From assembly GCA_963779685.1 (NCBI GenBank), contig CAVZZG010000003.1, positions 2,402,737 through 2,466,736 on the forward strand: a stretch of DNA of 64,000 nucleotides, given 5' to 3'. Origin of the DNA: CAVZZG01 sp963779685. Lineage in GTDB: Bacteria > Actinomycetota > Thermoleophilia > Gaiellales > F1-60-MAGs149. Below the pieces are notes generated by a model. It was not told the DNA's origin, made no database searches, and saw nothing but the letters and a program-made list of their open reading frames with translations. Made by a program: the position numbers and the translations under genes. This document shows positions 1-9,602 of this stretch, one piece after another. Positions within the stretch are counted from its first letter, which is position 1. The number at the start of each line of letters is the position of its first letter.

Positions 1-1468
1 CCGCCGATGCCTCGGCCGCCTCGAACACCGCGTCGAGGTTCTTCTCGGTCTCCCCGATGTACTTCGAGACGACCCGGGCGAGGTCGATGCGCCAGAGCGG
101 CAGGTCGAGCTCGGCCGCGACCACCTCCGCAGCCATCGACTTGCCGGTGCCGCTGGGACCGGCGAACAGGGCGGACACGCCGAGCGCGCCGCGCCGCCCC
201 CCGAAACCCCACTCGTCGCGAACGCGGCTGCGGTGGGCTACCCGGTCGATCAGGCCGCGGAGCTGTGCGACGACCCGGTCGGGGAGCACGAGATCGGGGA
301 GGGTCGCCCGGGGCTCGATGGCCGTGGCGAGATGCGCCAGGCGGTGGCGGGCGGCGTGGCGCGCCGCGGCGGCGACGTCCTTCATGGTGACCGGGCGACC
401 CTCGCCGCGCGCGGTGTTCCGGGCGAGCTCGGCGGTGCGCTGGATACCGGCGGCGTCGAGCAGCAGACGGGCTGCGGCAGCCCGCGCCACCGCACCCGGG
501 CCGAGCACGGACTCCCACAGGACGCGGCGGCCCGCGCTGGTCAGCCGGGGCACGACCAGGACCGAGAGATCGCCGGCGGCGTCGGTGATGGCCGGCCCGG
601 GATGCCCCTCGACGCCGCGTGGATCGCCTTCCACGTGGAGCACGGCCCCGCGCAGCAGCGCCTCGCGGCGGGCGCCGGCGCGGCGCGCCGGGGCGTCGGG
701 CGAGGCCGGGTCGAGCGTGACTGAAAGCAGCGGGGCGCCGAGCCGCGCGGCCAGGCCCGCCGCGACGCGGCGGCGCACCTCCGCGTCGCCGCCGGCGAGC
801 CCGAGGTGGGGCGGCCAATCGTCGTCGCAGAGCCGGTCCCACCCGGCCTCCATGGGCGCAAGCTGATGCGCGTCGAGGCCCGACGGAAGCGGTGGGACGA
901 TGCGCGCGCCGGGGAGCCGCTCGTCGAGCGTGTCCTCGCCGAGCACCCACGCGACCAGGCCGGGCGTCGCGAGCAGCGGCTCGCCGAGGGCCGGCGTCGA
1001 TGACGGCTGCGGCCGCTCGATCAGGCCGAGCTGCACGAGTGGGGCGCTGGCCGCGAGGCGGCTCGCCCCGGCCAGGCGCTGGTCGAGGTCGCCGACCAGG
1101 AGCCGCAGCGCGAGGTCGATCGTCGGCCGCTCCATCGCGATGTCGTCGTTGAGGTACGCGAAGGCGCGGCCGAGCCGCGGCTCGAGGTCGGGGACGAGGG
1201 CGAGCACGACGAGGGCGTGATCGAGCGGCTCGAGGCCGAAGCAGCGGACGAGTCCGAGGGAGTCGTCCCGGGCCAGCTCGTCGGCCGCGGCCGCGTCGTG
1301 CACTGCGACGCCGGGCGCGGCGGCGGCGATCGCGTCGGCCGGGGTCAGGTACAGGCTGCGAAAGCGGTCCGCCGGGTCGTGGCCGGTCGCCTCGATCACG
1401 GCCAGCACGGCGGTACCGAGCAGGCGCTCGACGCGGCGGACGAGCGCGACCACGGGCGCGTCAGCCAA
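1..1468 (-). CDS. AAA+ ATPase, contractile-injection-system type (3' part off window)
   Basis: The frame is open from a TTG at 1468 (GGGAGGAG at 1473-1480 as ribosome site) to base 1, so only about 489 N-terminal codons are present. Residues 1 to about 400 form an N-terminal region with YLNDDIAMERPTIDLALRLL near residue 105. The P-loop GPSGTGKSM lies near residues 437-445 and is followed by KYIGETEKNL; Walker B and the arginine fingers would lie beyond the edge. This N-terminal domain plus AAA module resembles the Afp15/Pvc15-like ATPase of extracellular contractile injection systems, where it is thought to assist assembly. That identity is from memory of the family. The start overlaps the stop of the upstream gene, so the two are probably co-transcribed. 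Confidence 0.75.
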   Translation of the reverse strand, partial: MADAPVVALVRRVERLLGTAVLAVIEATGHDPADRFRSLYLTPADAIAAAAPGVAVHDAAAADELARDDSLGLVRCFGLEPLDHALVVLALVPDLEPRLGRAFAYLNDDIAMERPTIDLALRLLVGDLDQRLAGASRLAASAPLVQLGLIERPQPSSTPALGEPLLATPGLVAWVLGEDTLDERLPGARIVPPLPSGLDAHQLAPMEAGWDRLCDDDWPPHLGLAGGDAEVRRRVAAGLAARLGAPLLSVTLDPASPDAPARRAGARREALLRGAVLHVEGDPRGVEGHPGPAITDAAGDLSVLVVPRLTSAGRRVLWESVLGPGAVARAAAARLLLDAAGIQRTAELARNTARGEGRPVTMKDVAAAARHAARHRLAHLATAIEPRATLPDLVLPDRVVAQLRGLIDRVAHRSRVRDEWGFGGRRGALGVSALFAGPSGTGKSMAAEVVAAELDLPLWRIDLARVVSKYIGETEKNLDAVFEAAEASA

Positions 1469-1835
1469 ACCGCTCCTCCCACGTCGGCGACGCCGTCACG
1501 GCCGCCGCGAGCGAGTCGTCGGTGAGCTCGACCGGGTCGTGCCGGCGGGGCGCGAGCATCGAGACCGCCAGCGTCCGGCCGTGCCGCTCGACGCCGAGGA
1601 TGACGGCATCCGGCTGCGTCCGCAGGTAGTCGCGCTCCCACCCGCGGCCGGCCTTCGGCTCGGCCACGATCACGATCGGCGGCGGCGATCCCGGGCCCGC
1701 GGGGCGGAACGACGCCTCGCTCGGCACGATCTCGGCGTCGACGTCGGCGAGCGTGCGGTGGACGAGGTCGCGGACGAGCTGCGGCATCTCGCCCACGAGC
1801 ACCTGCGGGCGCATCCGCTGGTGGTCCTCGGGCAT
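1461..1835 (-). CDS. Small receiver-like protein of unknown function
   Basis: About 124 residues from ATG 1835 (a second ATG at 1814 would give 117). It begins with a receiver-like strand and helix (VLVGEMPQLVRDLVHR) and has a second hydrophobic strand (PPPIVIVAEP), followed by charged helices. I see no DNA-binding domain and no clear phosphoacceptor aspartate. It sits between a LuxR-type regulator and the AAA+ ATPase and its stop overlaps the ATPase start, so it probably acts with them. Family not recognised. Confidence 0.6.
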   Translation of the reverse strand: MPEDHQRMRPQVLVGEMPQLVRDLVHRTLADVDAEIVPSEASFRPAGPGSPPPIVIVAEPKAGRGWERDYLRTQPDAVILGVERHGRTLAVSMLAPRRHDPVELTDDSLAAAVTASPTWEERFG

Positions 1836-1930
1836 CCGACCGATGGTCGCGGCGCTCGTCCGCCGGCGACTGGCCCGGCCGGGCTCCATTCGGCCTATCT
1901 CCGGCGTGGACCGTCCATGGACCGTTCGGG

Positions 1931-2536
1931 CTACAGCGAGCGCAGGAGCGCCGCCGCCTCGCCGCGGCGCGCCACCTGGAGCTTCTGCAGGATGTGGTGC
2001 ACGTGGTTCTTGACGGTCGCCGGCTCGACGCACAGCAACGTGGCGATCTCCTTGTTGCTGTGGCCGCGGGCGATGAGGGCCGCCACCTCGCGCTCGCGGG
2101 CGGTCAACTCGGCGTCGGAGCGCAGCGCCCGGCCGGGGCCGAACTGCTCGAACAGCAGCGCTGCGACGCTCGGCGGGCAGAGGGTCTCGCCGCGGGCGGC
2201 GCAGGCGACCGCGCGGACGACGTCGTCCAGCGGCTGCGAGGGCGAGACGAATGCGCGGACACCGAGCGCGGCGGCCGCGATGACGACCGTCTGGCTGACG
2301 GCGAGCACGAGACCGAGCACCGGAGTCGCCGGCGCGGCGGAGCGCAGGTCGCCGAGGCCGGCCGCCGACTGCTCGTCGAGCTCGACCACGAGGACGTCCA
2401 TCGCGCCCAGCGCCAGGCGGTGCGCGTCACCAAAGCCCACGGCGCGGATTCGTGCCTCGGGATGCGCGCGACCAACGGCCGCAGCGACTCCATCCCGCAA
2501 GAACCGTACGTCACCGATGACGAGAATCTCGCGCAC
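1931..2536 (-). CDS. LuxR/NarL-family regulator with degenerate receiver domain
   Basis: About 201 residues from GTG 2536; a TTG at 2584 is an alternative start. The N-terminal half has the NarL receiver fold (EILVIGDVRF first strand). At the usual phosphoacceptor position it reads DVLVVELDEQ, aligning a Glu where Asp is expected, and the conserved late Lys is absent (AFVSPSQP). The C-terminal 65 residues are a LuxR helix-turn-helix (LTAREREVAALIARGHSNKE, then EPATVKNHVHHILQKL). It is therefore probably a DNA-binding regulator that is not switched by phosphorylation. It lies upstream of, and in the same direction as, the small receiver-like gene and the ATPase. Confidence 0.8.
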   Translation of the reverse strand: MREILVIGDVRFLRDGVAAAVGRAHPEARIRAVGFGDAHRLALGAMDVLVVELDEQSAAGLGDLRSAAPATPVLGLVLAVSQTVVIAAAALGVRAFVSPSQPLDDVVRAVACAARGETLCPPSVAALLFEQFGPGRALRSDAELTAREREVAALIARGHSNKEIATLLCVEPATVKNHVHHILQKLQVARRGEAAALLRSL

Positions 2537-2797
2537 AGAATGGATCGGGGACGCCACTGTTCGCCCGGACCGGGCGCCCGTCAAGGGGATTCAAACGAGG
2601 CTAGAGGAGGTTCCGAGGGGACCGGCGCAAGATTTTGCAAACCCGCAACACAGGCTTCACCCGCCCGCAACGGCGCCGCGGCTCGCCCACTCGTTGGCCG
2701 GTGTCCCCCGGCCGCTTCGGCGACGTTCGTCGACGGCGACGAAGATGCTCAAGCTCGCGTCCCGGCACGGCCCGCCGGATCCGGCGGCGGCTTGTTG

Positions 2798-5410
2798 CTA
2801 CGGCAGCTCGGCGAGCCCGTCGATGGTCACCCCGCGCAGGCCGGGCTTCTCGACTCGCAACTCGAGAGACCGGCCGGTCGTGCGGACGTGCAGCAGCACC
2901 GTCGCCTGCGTCGCGCGGCGCGCGGCGGTGCGTACCCGTGCGACGCGCTTGCCGTTGACGTAGACGCCCAGGACACCGCCGCCGGGCAGCTTGGTGACGA
3001 GCAGCGCGAGCGCCCGTCCCGACGCCTTCGCCAGCACCAGCCGCGCACCCTTGGTATGCGAGGTGCTGGCGGTGTGGCGATACGCGCGCGCCGACTTGAC
3101 ACGCGTCCAGGAACCGTGGGCCGCCAGCGTGCGGTCATCGGTCGGGAGCGTCAGGCAGTGCGGAGCCGACCAGGCGGACGCGTGCCCGGCGCTGTTCAAC
3201 GTCTGCACCCGGAAGCAGTAGCTGTAGCCGGGCTTCGCACCGGTCATCGTCGCGGACGCAGTGAGGTGGCGCGTCCCCCAGTCGGCGTACGCGCCGAGCG
3301 GAGAGCCGGGCTTCTTCACCGCGCGCTGGATCAGATACGAGATCGTGTCGCCACTCGTCGCCGGGCCGGTCCACTGCACCGGGAAGGACGCGGACGTGGT
3401 CACGGCCAGGTCGGCGCCTGCCACCTTCGGCGTTCCTGGGGTGGACGAGCACGGGTCGCCGGGGGCAAGGCCGCCGTCGGTGAGCGCGACGTCGTCGATG
3501 TTCGGCCCGCGCATGCCGGCGGTCAGCGATCGCAGCTCGACGGTCACGGTGGCGCCGCACGCTGTCGCGGTGAGGGTCTCGGGTGCCCAGCCCAGGGCGT
3601 CGTTGGCGTGGCCGGTCGTGTCGAAGTCGTAGTCGGAGACGAGCGCGCCGAGTGAGGCACGTACCCGCTTCACGACCGGGTCGCCGTTCGGGTTGCCGGC
3701 GACCGCGAAGGTCAGCGTGTAGGAGTGGCCCGGGATCGTGGTGACGGTCTGTCTGATCGCGGCCGGCCCGGAGGTGGCGTCACGGTTGCCGTTGAGATCG
3801 ATGAACTGGCGGCCCGCCGCGGCGACGGCCTGGTTGGGGCCGACGACGTCGATGGCGTTGCCGACCACCTCCCAGGGACCGAACTGTCCCGGGTCGATGG
3901 TCAGGAAGTCCTGGGTACTCGGAAATCCGCCGCCGCCCTCGAGTCCACCGTTGGCGAGGAGGTTCCCGGCGGGTGGGACGTACGTGAACTGCGCCGACGG
4001 ATTGGGTGCCGAAGGGCCGTCGGAGGTGCGGGCGACGATGTCGGCCACGCCGACGCCGGGGGGTGCGACGAGGGTGCAGTCGGTTGCCGTGCAGGTGACG
4101 TCGGTGACGGGCACCAACCCGAAGTCCACCTCCGTGATGGCCGCGAGGTTCTGGCCGTGAACGGTGACCGGCGTGCCACCGGCCTCCGGGCCGGTCGCCG
4201 GGTCGATCGAGGTGACGGCGGGCGCCCAGGCGTCGAGCTCGTCCGCGGACGCTCGTTCGTCGGCGGACCCGGCGGACAGCGCGGCGAACAACGATCCGGG
4301 CAGGTCCGTGTCGGCCGCCAGGCCGACCTGGACCTGCGACCAGTGCAGCATCGTGTCGTCCGGGTAGCCGGCGATCGGAGCGCTCCAGCCCGCCGAGTCG
4401 AGAGCCGTCGCCACGGCCGGGGTCGGCCCCTGGTCGATCCAGTTCTGGACGGCGGTCTGCAGCGTTGCCGGGCTGAATGTGACGTCGCTCTCTCCGGCAC
4501 CGGTCAGCGCCGCACTGAGGCCATCCTGGATGTCGGCGAGCTCGCGCAACCGCTGGGCCAGGGAGTGGGCGAACGCGGTCGCGGCGATCGCCTGGGTGTC
4601 CTGCCACTGGAGGTCGCCGGCGTTCACGGCCCCCTGCCATCGATCGAGCGCCTGCGCCAGGGCCACGCTCTGCTCACGGACACGGGCCTGGGCCTCGAGC
4701 AGCCCGTTCAGGATCGGGACCGCACCGGCGGTGAAACCGTCGGCCGCGCTGAGGACCGGCGGGTTGTACGGCACCACCTGCACGACGGTGTTGTACGCCG
4801 CATCGGGGGGATCGCTGACGGCGAGACCGATGCCTCCACCCGTGATCCCGAGGACCGCACCAGCCAGCGCCCAGCCCGGCGGCCCGGTCACCGCGCAGAT
4901 GATCCCGCCGACCACTCCCAGTGCCGCACCGGCCTGGGCGGCGCGTGTCTTCCAGGGCTTTCCCCAGAGCATCGTTACCGGGTCGCGGCACTCGAACGCC
5001 GTGATCGCCTCGTCCTGCGCAAGTCCCAGGCTCGGATCGCTCCACTGGGTGGTGATCGTGATCAGCCCCGCGCCCAGGCACACGCCTCGCTCGCCGTACC
5101 GGACGTTCAGTGCACCGGGGACAGCGACGAGCCCGTGCTCGACCGTCGCCGGACCGGCGACGATGAAGACCACCTCTGCCACCGTCGGGGCGGTCTCGAA
5201 CTTGGCCTGTGCGACGACACCGAAATGCGCCCGGCCGTCGCTGTCCAGCGCGCTCATCGTGTTCACGGTGGGCGTCTTGGCGATGACGCTATTGGCGAGC
5301 GCCGTGCCCGGCACCGCGCCGACGAACGCCGCCGTCAGGAAGGCAATTCTGAGCGAGCGACGTCGCCAAACGGACGCACGCGAACACGAGGGGGCGGTCT
5401 GGGACGTCAA
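2798..5410 (-). CDS. Secreted multidomain protein (IPT/TIG, DUF642-like, Fn3)
   Basis: About 870 residues. I chose TTG 5410, preceded by GGAG at 5419-5422, because it places a signal peptide (RRRSLRIAFLTAAFVGAVPG, ending ALA-N) at the N-terminus; the frame stays open further upstream without signal-like sequence. The N-terminal ~330 residues include a glycine-rich hydrophobic stretch (GAALGVVGGIICAVTG) and helices. Then come an IPT/TIG domain (ITSIDPATGPEAGGTPVTVH), a DUF642/choice-of-anchor-like beta domain (NLLANGGLEGGGGF ... GPNIDDVALTDG) and a fibronectin type III domain (SYCFRVQTLNSAGHASAWS), followed by a basic beta-rich tail. Probably an extracellular adhesion or matrix protein. Monocistronic. 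Confidence 0.75.
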   Translation of the reverse strand: MTSQTAPSCSRASVWRRRSLRIAFLTAAFVGAVPGTALANSVIAKTPTVNTMSALDSDGRAHFGVVAQAKFETAPTVAEVVFIVAGPATVEHGLVAVPGALNVRYGERGVCLGAGLITITTQWSDPSLGLAQDEAITAFECRDPVTMLWGKPWKTRAAQAGAALGVVGGIICAVTGPPGWALAGAVLGITGGGIGLAVSDPPDAAYNTVVQVVPYNPPVLSAADGFTAGAVPILNGLLEAQARVREQSVALAQALDRWQGAVNAGDLQWQDTQAIAATAFAHSLAQRLRELADIQDGLSAALTGAGESDVTFSPATLQTAVQNWIDQGPTPAVATALDSAGWSAPIAGYPDDTMLHWSQVQVGLAADTDLPGSLFAALSAGSADERASADELDAWAPAVTSIDPATGPEAGGTPVTVHGQNLAAITEVDFGLVPVTDVTCTATDCTLVAPPGVGVADIVARTSDGPSAPNPSAQFTYVPPAGNLLANGGLEGGGGFPSTQDFLTIDPGQFGPWEVVGNAIDVVGPNQAVAAAGRQFIDLNGNRDATSGPAAIRQTVTTIPGHSYTLTFAVAGNPNGDPVVKRVRASLGALVSDYDFDTTGHANDALGWAPETLTATACGATVTVELRSLTAGMRGPNIDDVALTDGGLAPGDPCSSTPGTPKVAGADLAVTTSASFPVQWTGPATSGDTISYLIQRAVKKPGSPLGAYADWGTRHLTASATMTGAKPGYSYCFRVQTLNSAGHASAWSAPHCLTLPTDDRTLAAHGSWTRVKSARAYRHTASTSHTKGARLVLAKASGRALALLVTKLPGGGVLGVYVNGKRVARVRTAARRATQATVLLHVRTTGRSLELRVEKPGLRGVTIDGLAELP

Positions 5411-5831
5411 GGCGAGAGCTCCGGTCGTCGCGGTCGGAATCGAGCCGGCGCAGTCTAGACGCCGGATCACGCGACCCACCCGGTAGGCGGAATACCTGAG
5501 CCAGACTGGGTTCCGCGGGGTGCGAGCTCGGTATCCGCCGGCTGTTCCAGATCCCTCGGCGGCCCGACTGCGGCGAGCAGACCACGACGCACGCGCGCCT
5601 CGAGCGGCGTCCCGAGCAGGTCGGCGAGCGCTCGCGCTGCGTTCGGCGCCTGAGGAATCGGGCACGATCAACCTACACCATCTCCCGAGCCGAGCCCCAC
5701 CCTGAACCTGCCGACGCCGCGCCGCCAGGGGAACCAAGCGGTCCCGATGCCGGTACTCGCCTCGTGGTCGATCGACCGAAGCCCCGCAGTGCACCCCGAA
5801 GCCATCATCCGTGGCGTCCGAGCGCCGACTG
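5411..5831. other. Intergenic region, about 420 bp
   Basis: Lies between the divergent secreted protein and ECF sigma genes, so it should hold both promoters; I cannot point to convincing -35/-10 elements. On the minus strand around 5475-5655 one frame reads like a short coding remnant (AARALADLLGTPLEARVRRG), but it has no start or recognisable family. Confidence 0.4.
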
Positions 5832-6371
5832 ATGGACGAGCAGGATCTCGTCCGACGCGTCCGCGGCGGCGATCTGCACGCGTACCGCGAGTTGATCGCG
5901 CTCCACGACCGCGCCGCGTTCCGGCTGGCGTACGTCATCACCGGCCAGCGCGAGGACGCCGAGGACGCGTGCCAAGAGGCGTTCCTCGCCGCCTACCGGT
6001 CGATCCACCGGTTCCGGAGCGGTGAGCCGTTCCGGAACTGGGTACTGACGATCGTGGCGAACAAGGCGCGCGATCGGAGGCGCGTGGCGAGCCGCGCGGG
6101 TCGAGTTGAGTTCTCCCTTCTCCCGGAGGAGCTCGAGACGACCGGGGACAGTGTCGAGGCGGAGGCGATCCGTGGCGACCAGCGTGGTGAACTGCTGCGC
6201 GCGCTCGCCGCGATGCAGGAGCAGGACCGGCTGGTGATCGCCTGCCGCTACTTCCTCGACCTGTCGGAGCGGGACACCGCCGCGCTCCTCGACGTCCCCA
6301 GCGGCACCGTCAAGTCGCGTCTGCATCGGGCCCTGACGCGCCTCGCCCTGACCCTGGAAGGAGCGACGTGA
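5832..6371 (+). CDS. ECF-type RNA polymerase sigma factor
   Basis: About 179 residues from ATG 5832; GTG 5811 is an alternative. Region 2 is visible at residues ~15-80 (DAEDACQEAFLAAYRSIHRF, then RNWVLTIVANKARDRRR). Region 4 lies at ~125-175 (ERDTAALLDVPSGTVKSRLH). It would direct RNA polymerase to a small regulon. The next gene starts with a GTG overlapping this stop and encodes a membrane-anchored protein, the usual sigma/anti-sigma arrangement. Confidence 0.9.
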   Translation: MDEQDLVRRVRGGDLHAYRELIALHDRAAFRLAYVITGQREDAEDACQEAFLAAYRSIHRFRSGEPFRNWVLTIVANKARDRRRVASRAGRVEFSLLPEELETTGDSVEAEAIRGDQRGELLRALAAMQEQDRLVIACRYFLDLSERDTAALLDVPSGTVKSRLHRALTRLALTLEGAT

Positions 6372-7138
6372 CCGATCTCGAGCGACGGCTGCAGGATCTC
6401 GCCGGCGTGCTCGACGTCCCCCGGAGGGACGTCGCAAGTATCGTCATCGAGCAGATCATCGCCGATGACCAGCCGGCCCTCGCCGACTCGGTGATGCGAA
6501 TTCTGGTGCGCCGCCAGCGCCGGCGCCGGCTGCTGCTGGCACTGGTCGCCGCGATCGCCGTCGCCGCCCCCGTCACCGCTGCGGTCGTCAGGCACTGGAC
6601 GATCGGTGGGACGACGATCACGCGCACCGGAACGCTACCGGCCGCCGCCTCCCCGACCCTGGCGATCTTCGGCCAGCCGACCACGATCGACGACGCCCAG
6701 CGCACCGTCGCGTTCCCGATCCTCCGTCCAGCCCGATCGGCGCTTCCTGACCCGGTAGAGGTCCGTGCCGCAGCAAGCCCGCCCGGTGGGCGCGTGACGC
6801 TGCTCTACCCGGCCAGTGCGACGCTCCCGGCGCTGGGTGTGCCGAGCATCGGCGCCGCCCTGACCGAACTTCGCGCCACAGTCGGCCCCGGCTTCTTCGA
6901 CAAGATGATCACACCGGGTACCAAACTGACCACGTTCGAGATCGACGGGCGCCCGGCGATCTGGCTGAGCGGAGAGCCGCACGTGGTGATCTTCCACACG
7001 TCGGACGGGATCGACCAGGTCGAGACCGTGCAGCCCGCCGCAAACGTCCTGCTCTGGCAGCGCGGCTCGCTCCTCCTGAGGCTCGAGTCGCGGCTCGAGC
7101 TGGCCGGCGCGCTGCGCATCGCGCGGAGCGTGGGGTGA
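6368..7138 (+). CDS. Putative membrane-anchored anti-sigma factor
   Basis: 256 residues from GTG 6368, overlapping the stop of the ECF sigma gene by 4 bases. Residues 1-55 are charged and cytoplasmic. A single membrane segment lies at about 57-78 (LLLALVAAIAVAAPVTAAVV) behind a basic RRQRRRR stretch. The remaining ~175 residues would be extracytoplasmic and beta-rich. I see no zinc-finger HxxxCxxC motif, so the anti-sigma role is inferred from gene order and topology only. Confidence 0.65.
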   Translation: MTDLERRLQDLAGVLDVPRRDVASIVIEQIIADDQPALADSVMRILVRRQRRRRLLLALVAAIAVAAPVTAAVVRHWTIGGTTITRTGTLPAAASPTLAIFGQPTTIDDAQRTVAFPILRPARSALPDPVEVRAAASPPGGRVTLLYPASATLPALGVPSIGAALTELRATVGPGFFDKMITPGTKLTTFEIDGRPAIWLSGEPHVVIFHTSDGIDQVETVQPAANVLLWQRGSLLLRLESRLELAGALRIARSVG

Positions 7139-7178
7139 GGCACCCGTCCGTCCGCTCGCTCATCTATGGAGCCAGGTA

Positions 7179-8258
7179 GTGAGTCCGTGGCGCACCCGGC
7201 GGAAGGGCGGGTTCGCGGTGAGCGCCGCTGTCATCGCTGCCGCGTGCGGGGTCGCGATCGCGGCGCTCTTCGATGCGGGGTCGTCGCATGGCACGGCCGT
7301 CACGACCGTCGCCCGTTCCGACTCGATCAGCGTCCGACAGGTCGGCGGGCTCGAGGCGCAGCTCGCTCGGCTGCCGGAGGTGCTGCCCGGAGACCTCGCC
7401 GGCCGGCTCCTGATCGCGAACGACACCTGCGCGTTTCGGGCGCTCGACCTCGCGACCATGGAGTACCAGACGGCGCCGGCGCCCGAGGCGAACCCGTGCT
7501 CGGTCGGCGGGGGACGAACGGTCGAACCCGCCGACCTCGACGCACGGCAGAACCCGACCGCGCTCGTCGTCAAGAACACGAGCGGCAGACTGATCCGCCG
7601 CGTGAGCATCCCCCACGGCTGGTTCTGGTCGTCGTCGACCCGGTTCGGAGTGGTGCTCTGCTCGGGCGTGGGCGGCGGCGACGCCGCCACGTTCGTGAAC
7701 TTCACGGGTCGGATCGTGACGTTGCAATCCTGCCCGCTGACGACCATCGGTGACCAGTTGGTGTTCCCATCACCCGACCGCCGAGCGCTGGTCGACCAGC
7801 ACGATCGCAGGATCGTCGCGCTCCACGACCGACTCGGCCAATTCCCGGCCGTCTCCATGCTCTCGTCCGGAATCCTCAGCGTCATCGCAGGCGCCACCGA
7901 CCACCCACCGACCGCTGCCCTCTATCTCCACGGACGCCTGCTGCGACGCGTCCCGCTTGAGCCCGCGCTCGACCCTCGAGCAGGGCAACGCGTCGCGTCG
8001 ACGAGCCGCGACGGCCGCATCGTCGTCGTCGTCGACGACCAATTCGGCGGCGGCTCCGTCGTGTTCGGGCCCCACAGCGACGCACCTCGAAGAATCCGCG
8101 CCGCCTACGCCGGCGGCATCGTGCTGGCGTCTCCGGACGGGCGCTTCATCATCGTCCGCCACAACCAGCAAGTGGTCGTACTGGACGCCATCACCCTCAC
8201 CCCCGAACGGCTGCTCCGGGTCGAGACACCCGAGAACGTCTACGACTGGAGACGCTAA
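7179..8258 (+). CDS. Membrane-anchored protein of unknown function, possibly beta-propeller
   Basis: About 359 residues from GTG 7179, with GGAG at 7168-7171. One N-terminal membrane anchor (GFAVSAAVIAAACGVAIAAL, residues ~9-28) is followed by an extracytoplasmic beta-rich domain with recurring aspartate turns (FPSPDRRALVDQ, STSRDGRIVVVVDD, ASPDGRFIIVRHNQ), reminiscent of WD40-like propeller blades. It follows the sigma/anti-sigma pair by 40 bp and may belong to that operon. Function not recognised. Confidence 0.65.
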   Translation: MSPWRTRRKGGFAVSAAVIAAACGVAIAALFDAGSSHGTAVTTVARSDSISVRQVGGLEAQLARLPEVLPGDLAGRLLIANDTCAFRALDLATMEYQTAPAPEANPCSVGGGRTVEPADLDARQNPTALVVKNTSGRLIRRVSIPHGWFWSSSTRFGVVLCSGVGGGDAATFVNFTGRIVTLQSCPLTTIGDQLVFPSPDRRALVDQHDRRIVALHDRLGQFPAVSMLSSGILSVIAGATDHPPTAALYLHGRLLRRVPLEPALDPRAGQRVASTSRDGRIVVVVDDQFGGGSVVFGPHSDAPRRIRAAYAGGIVLASPDGRFIIVRHNQQVVVLDAITLTPERLLRVETPENVYDWRR

Positions 8259-8360
8259 CACCGAATGCTCGACTGCTGAGGTACCGGACCGGGCGCACCA
8301 GCTGGGAGTCTGGCGCTACGGACGGCGGCGGTCGGAGGCACGCCATGGGATGATCGGGGT

Positions 8361-9525
8361 GTGCGACGACCCCTCTCGTTTCTCGTCGGCGCGATTCTCC
8401 TGTTCACGCTGGCGACGGCCGGTGCCGTCGCCAACGCGTCCGGATCGGGAGCGGGCGCGCGGAAGGCGAGAGCCGCAGCGCCGGCCCACGTCTGGGCGCC
8501 CGACCCGGTCGGCGATGCCGCCGTCGATGTGACTGCGTTGTCGCTCGAGCAGGACGGTCTCGATCTCCGGGTCGGTCTCGCGGGCCCCCATCCTGCGGCC
8601 ATCACCCGCGCGCACCGGCTGTGCCTCACGTTCGGCTGGGGCGGTCGTGACCGCCGTCGTGCCTGCCTGACCCGTACGCGTGCCGGTCGGCCGCGGGCGC
8701 TGGTGTCGAACCTCGCCGCGCACACCCGCGTCACGGTTCCGATCACGCTGACGCGGACCGCATCGGGTAGTCGCTTCGTCCTGACGGTGTCCGACCTCGC
8801 GCTCGCCTACGGCGCCATCGACCTGCGTCTCGGCGGCTGCACGGGCTGTGACCGCGTCCCGGACAGCGGCGCTCTCAGCTTCCGGCTCGCTCACGCCGGT
8901 GCCGCCGGCTGCGTACCGGCCGGCGCGCGTCGAACGCGACAGCGGACCGGCGACGATGACGGTCGGGCTGTCGTTCGACGACGGCCCCGCGACGGCGACT
9001 GGGCAGGTGGCATCGATCCTACGCCGCTTCGACGCCCGCGCGACGTTCTTCCAGATCGGTCGGCAGGTGCCGGGCACCGACCGCCAGGAGAAGAGGCTGC
9101 TCGCGGACGGCAACACGCTCGGCGACCACTCCTGGCGGCACGAGCGGAAACCCGGCCGGTCGAGCATGGCTCGCACGCAGCACGCGATCATGTCGGCGTC
9201 GGGCTTCCGGCCATGCCTGTTCCGCCCGCCGGGCGGCGTCATCGACAGCCGGGTCGTCGCCGACGCCTGGTCGCTCCACATGCACACGATCCGCTGGAAC
9301 GTCGATCCCCAGGACTGGGCACGGCCCGGCGCAGGAGCGATCGCGAGCCGCGTGCTCTCCCAGACCCGCCCCGGCTCGATCATCCTGATGCACGACGGAG
9401 GCGGCGACCGCTCGGAGACCGTGGCCGCGCTGCCGACGATCCTCGCCGCCCTACGGACGCGCGGGTTCCAGGTAGTACCGGTGGAGGAACTCCTGGGGCT
9501 CGAGATGCGCTGGCGCTACAGCTGA
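8361..9525 (+). pseudogene. Secreted polysaccharide deacetylase (NodB domain), frame break
   Basis: The first frame starts at GTG 8361 with a signal peptide (LSFLVGAILLFTLATAGAVA) and a beta-rich N-terminal domain to about 8900. The catalytic domain continues in another frame from about 8900-8950 to the stop at 9525. That part keeps all NodB motifs: SFDDGP, the HSWRH zinc site, FRPPGG, the DPQDW segment and the final LMHDGGG histidine. The protein would deacetylate cell-wall or extracellular polysaccharide. The shift is consistent with one extra base or two missing bases; nothing else is damaged, so a sequencing error is as likely as a real mutation. Confidence 0.8.
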
Positions 9526-9602
9526 TCTCGGAGCGGGTCAGACCACTGGCCCTCCAAGTGATCAGCAACGCCACGAACGCGCCTCGCTGATCCTGAGACG
9601 AT

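Noticed and set aside
3725..5458. Long plus-strand open frame (about 577 codons) opposite the secreted multidomain protein
   Set aside because: Arg/Gly-rich composition with no domain; it mirrors codon bias of the real minus-strand gene.
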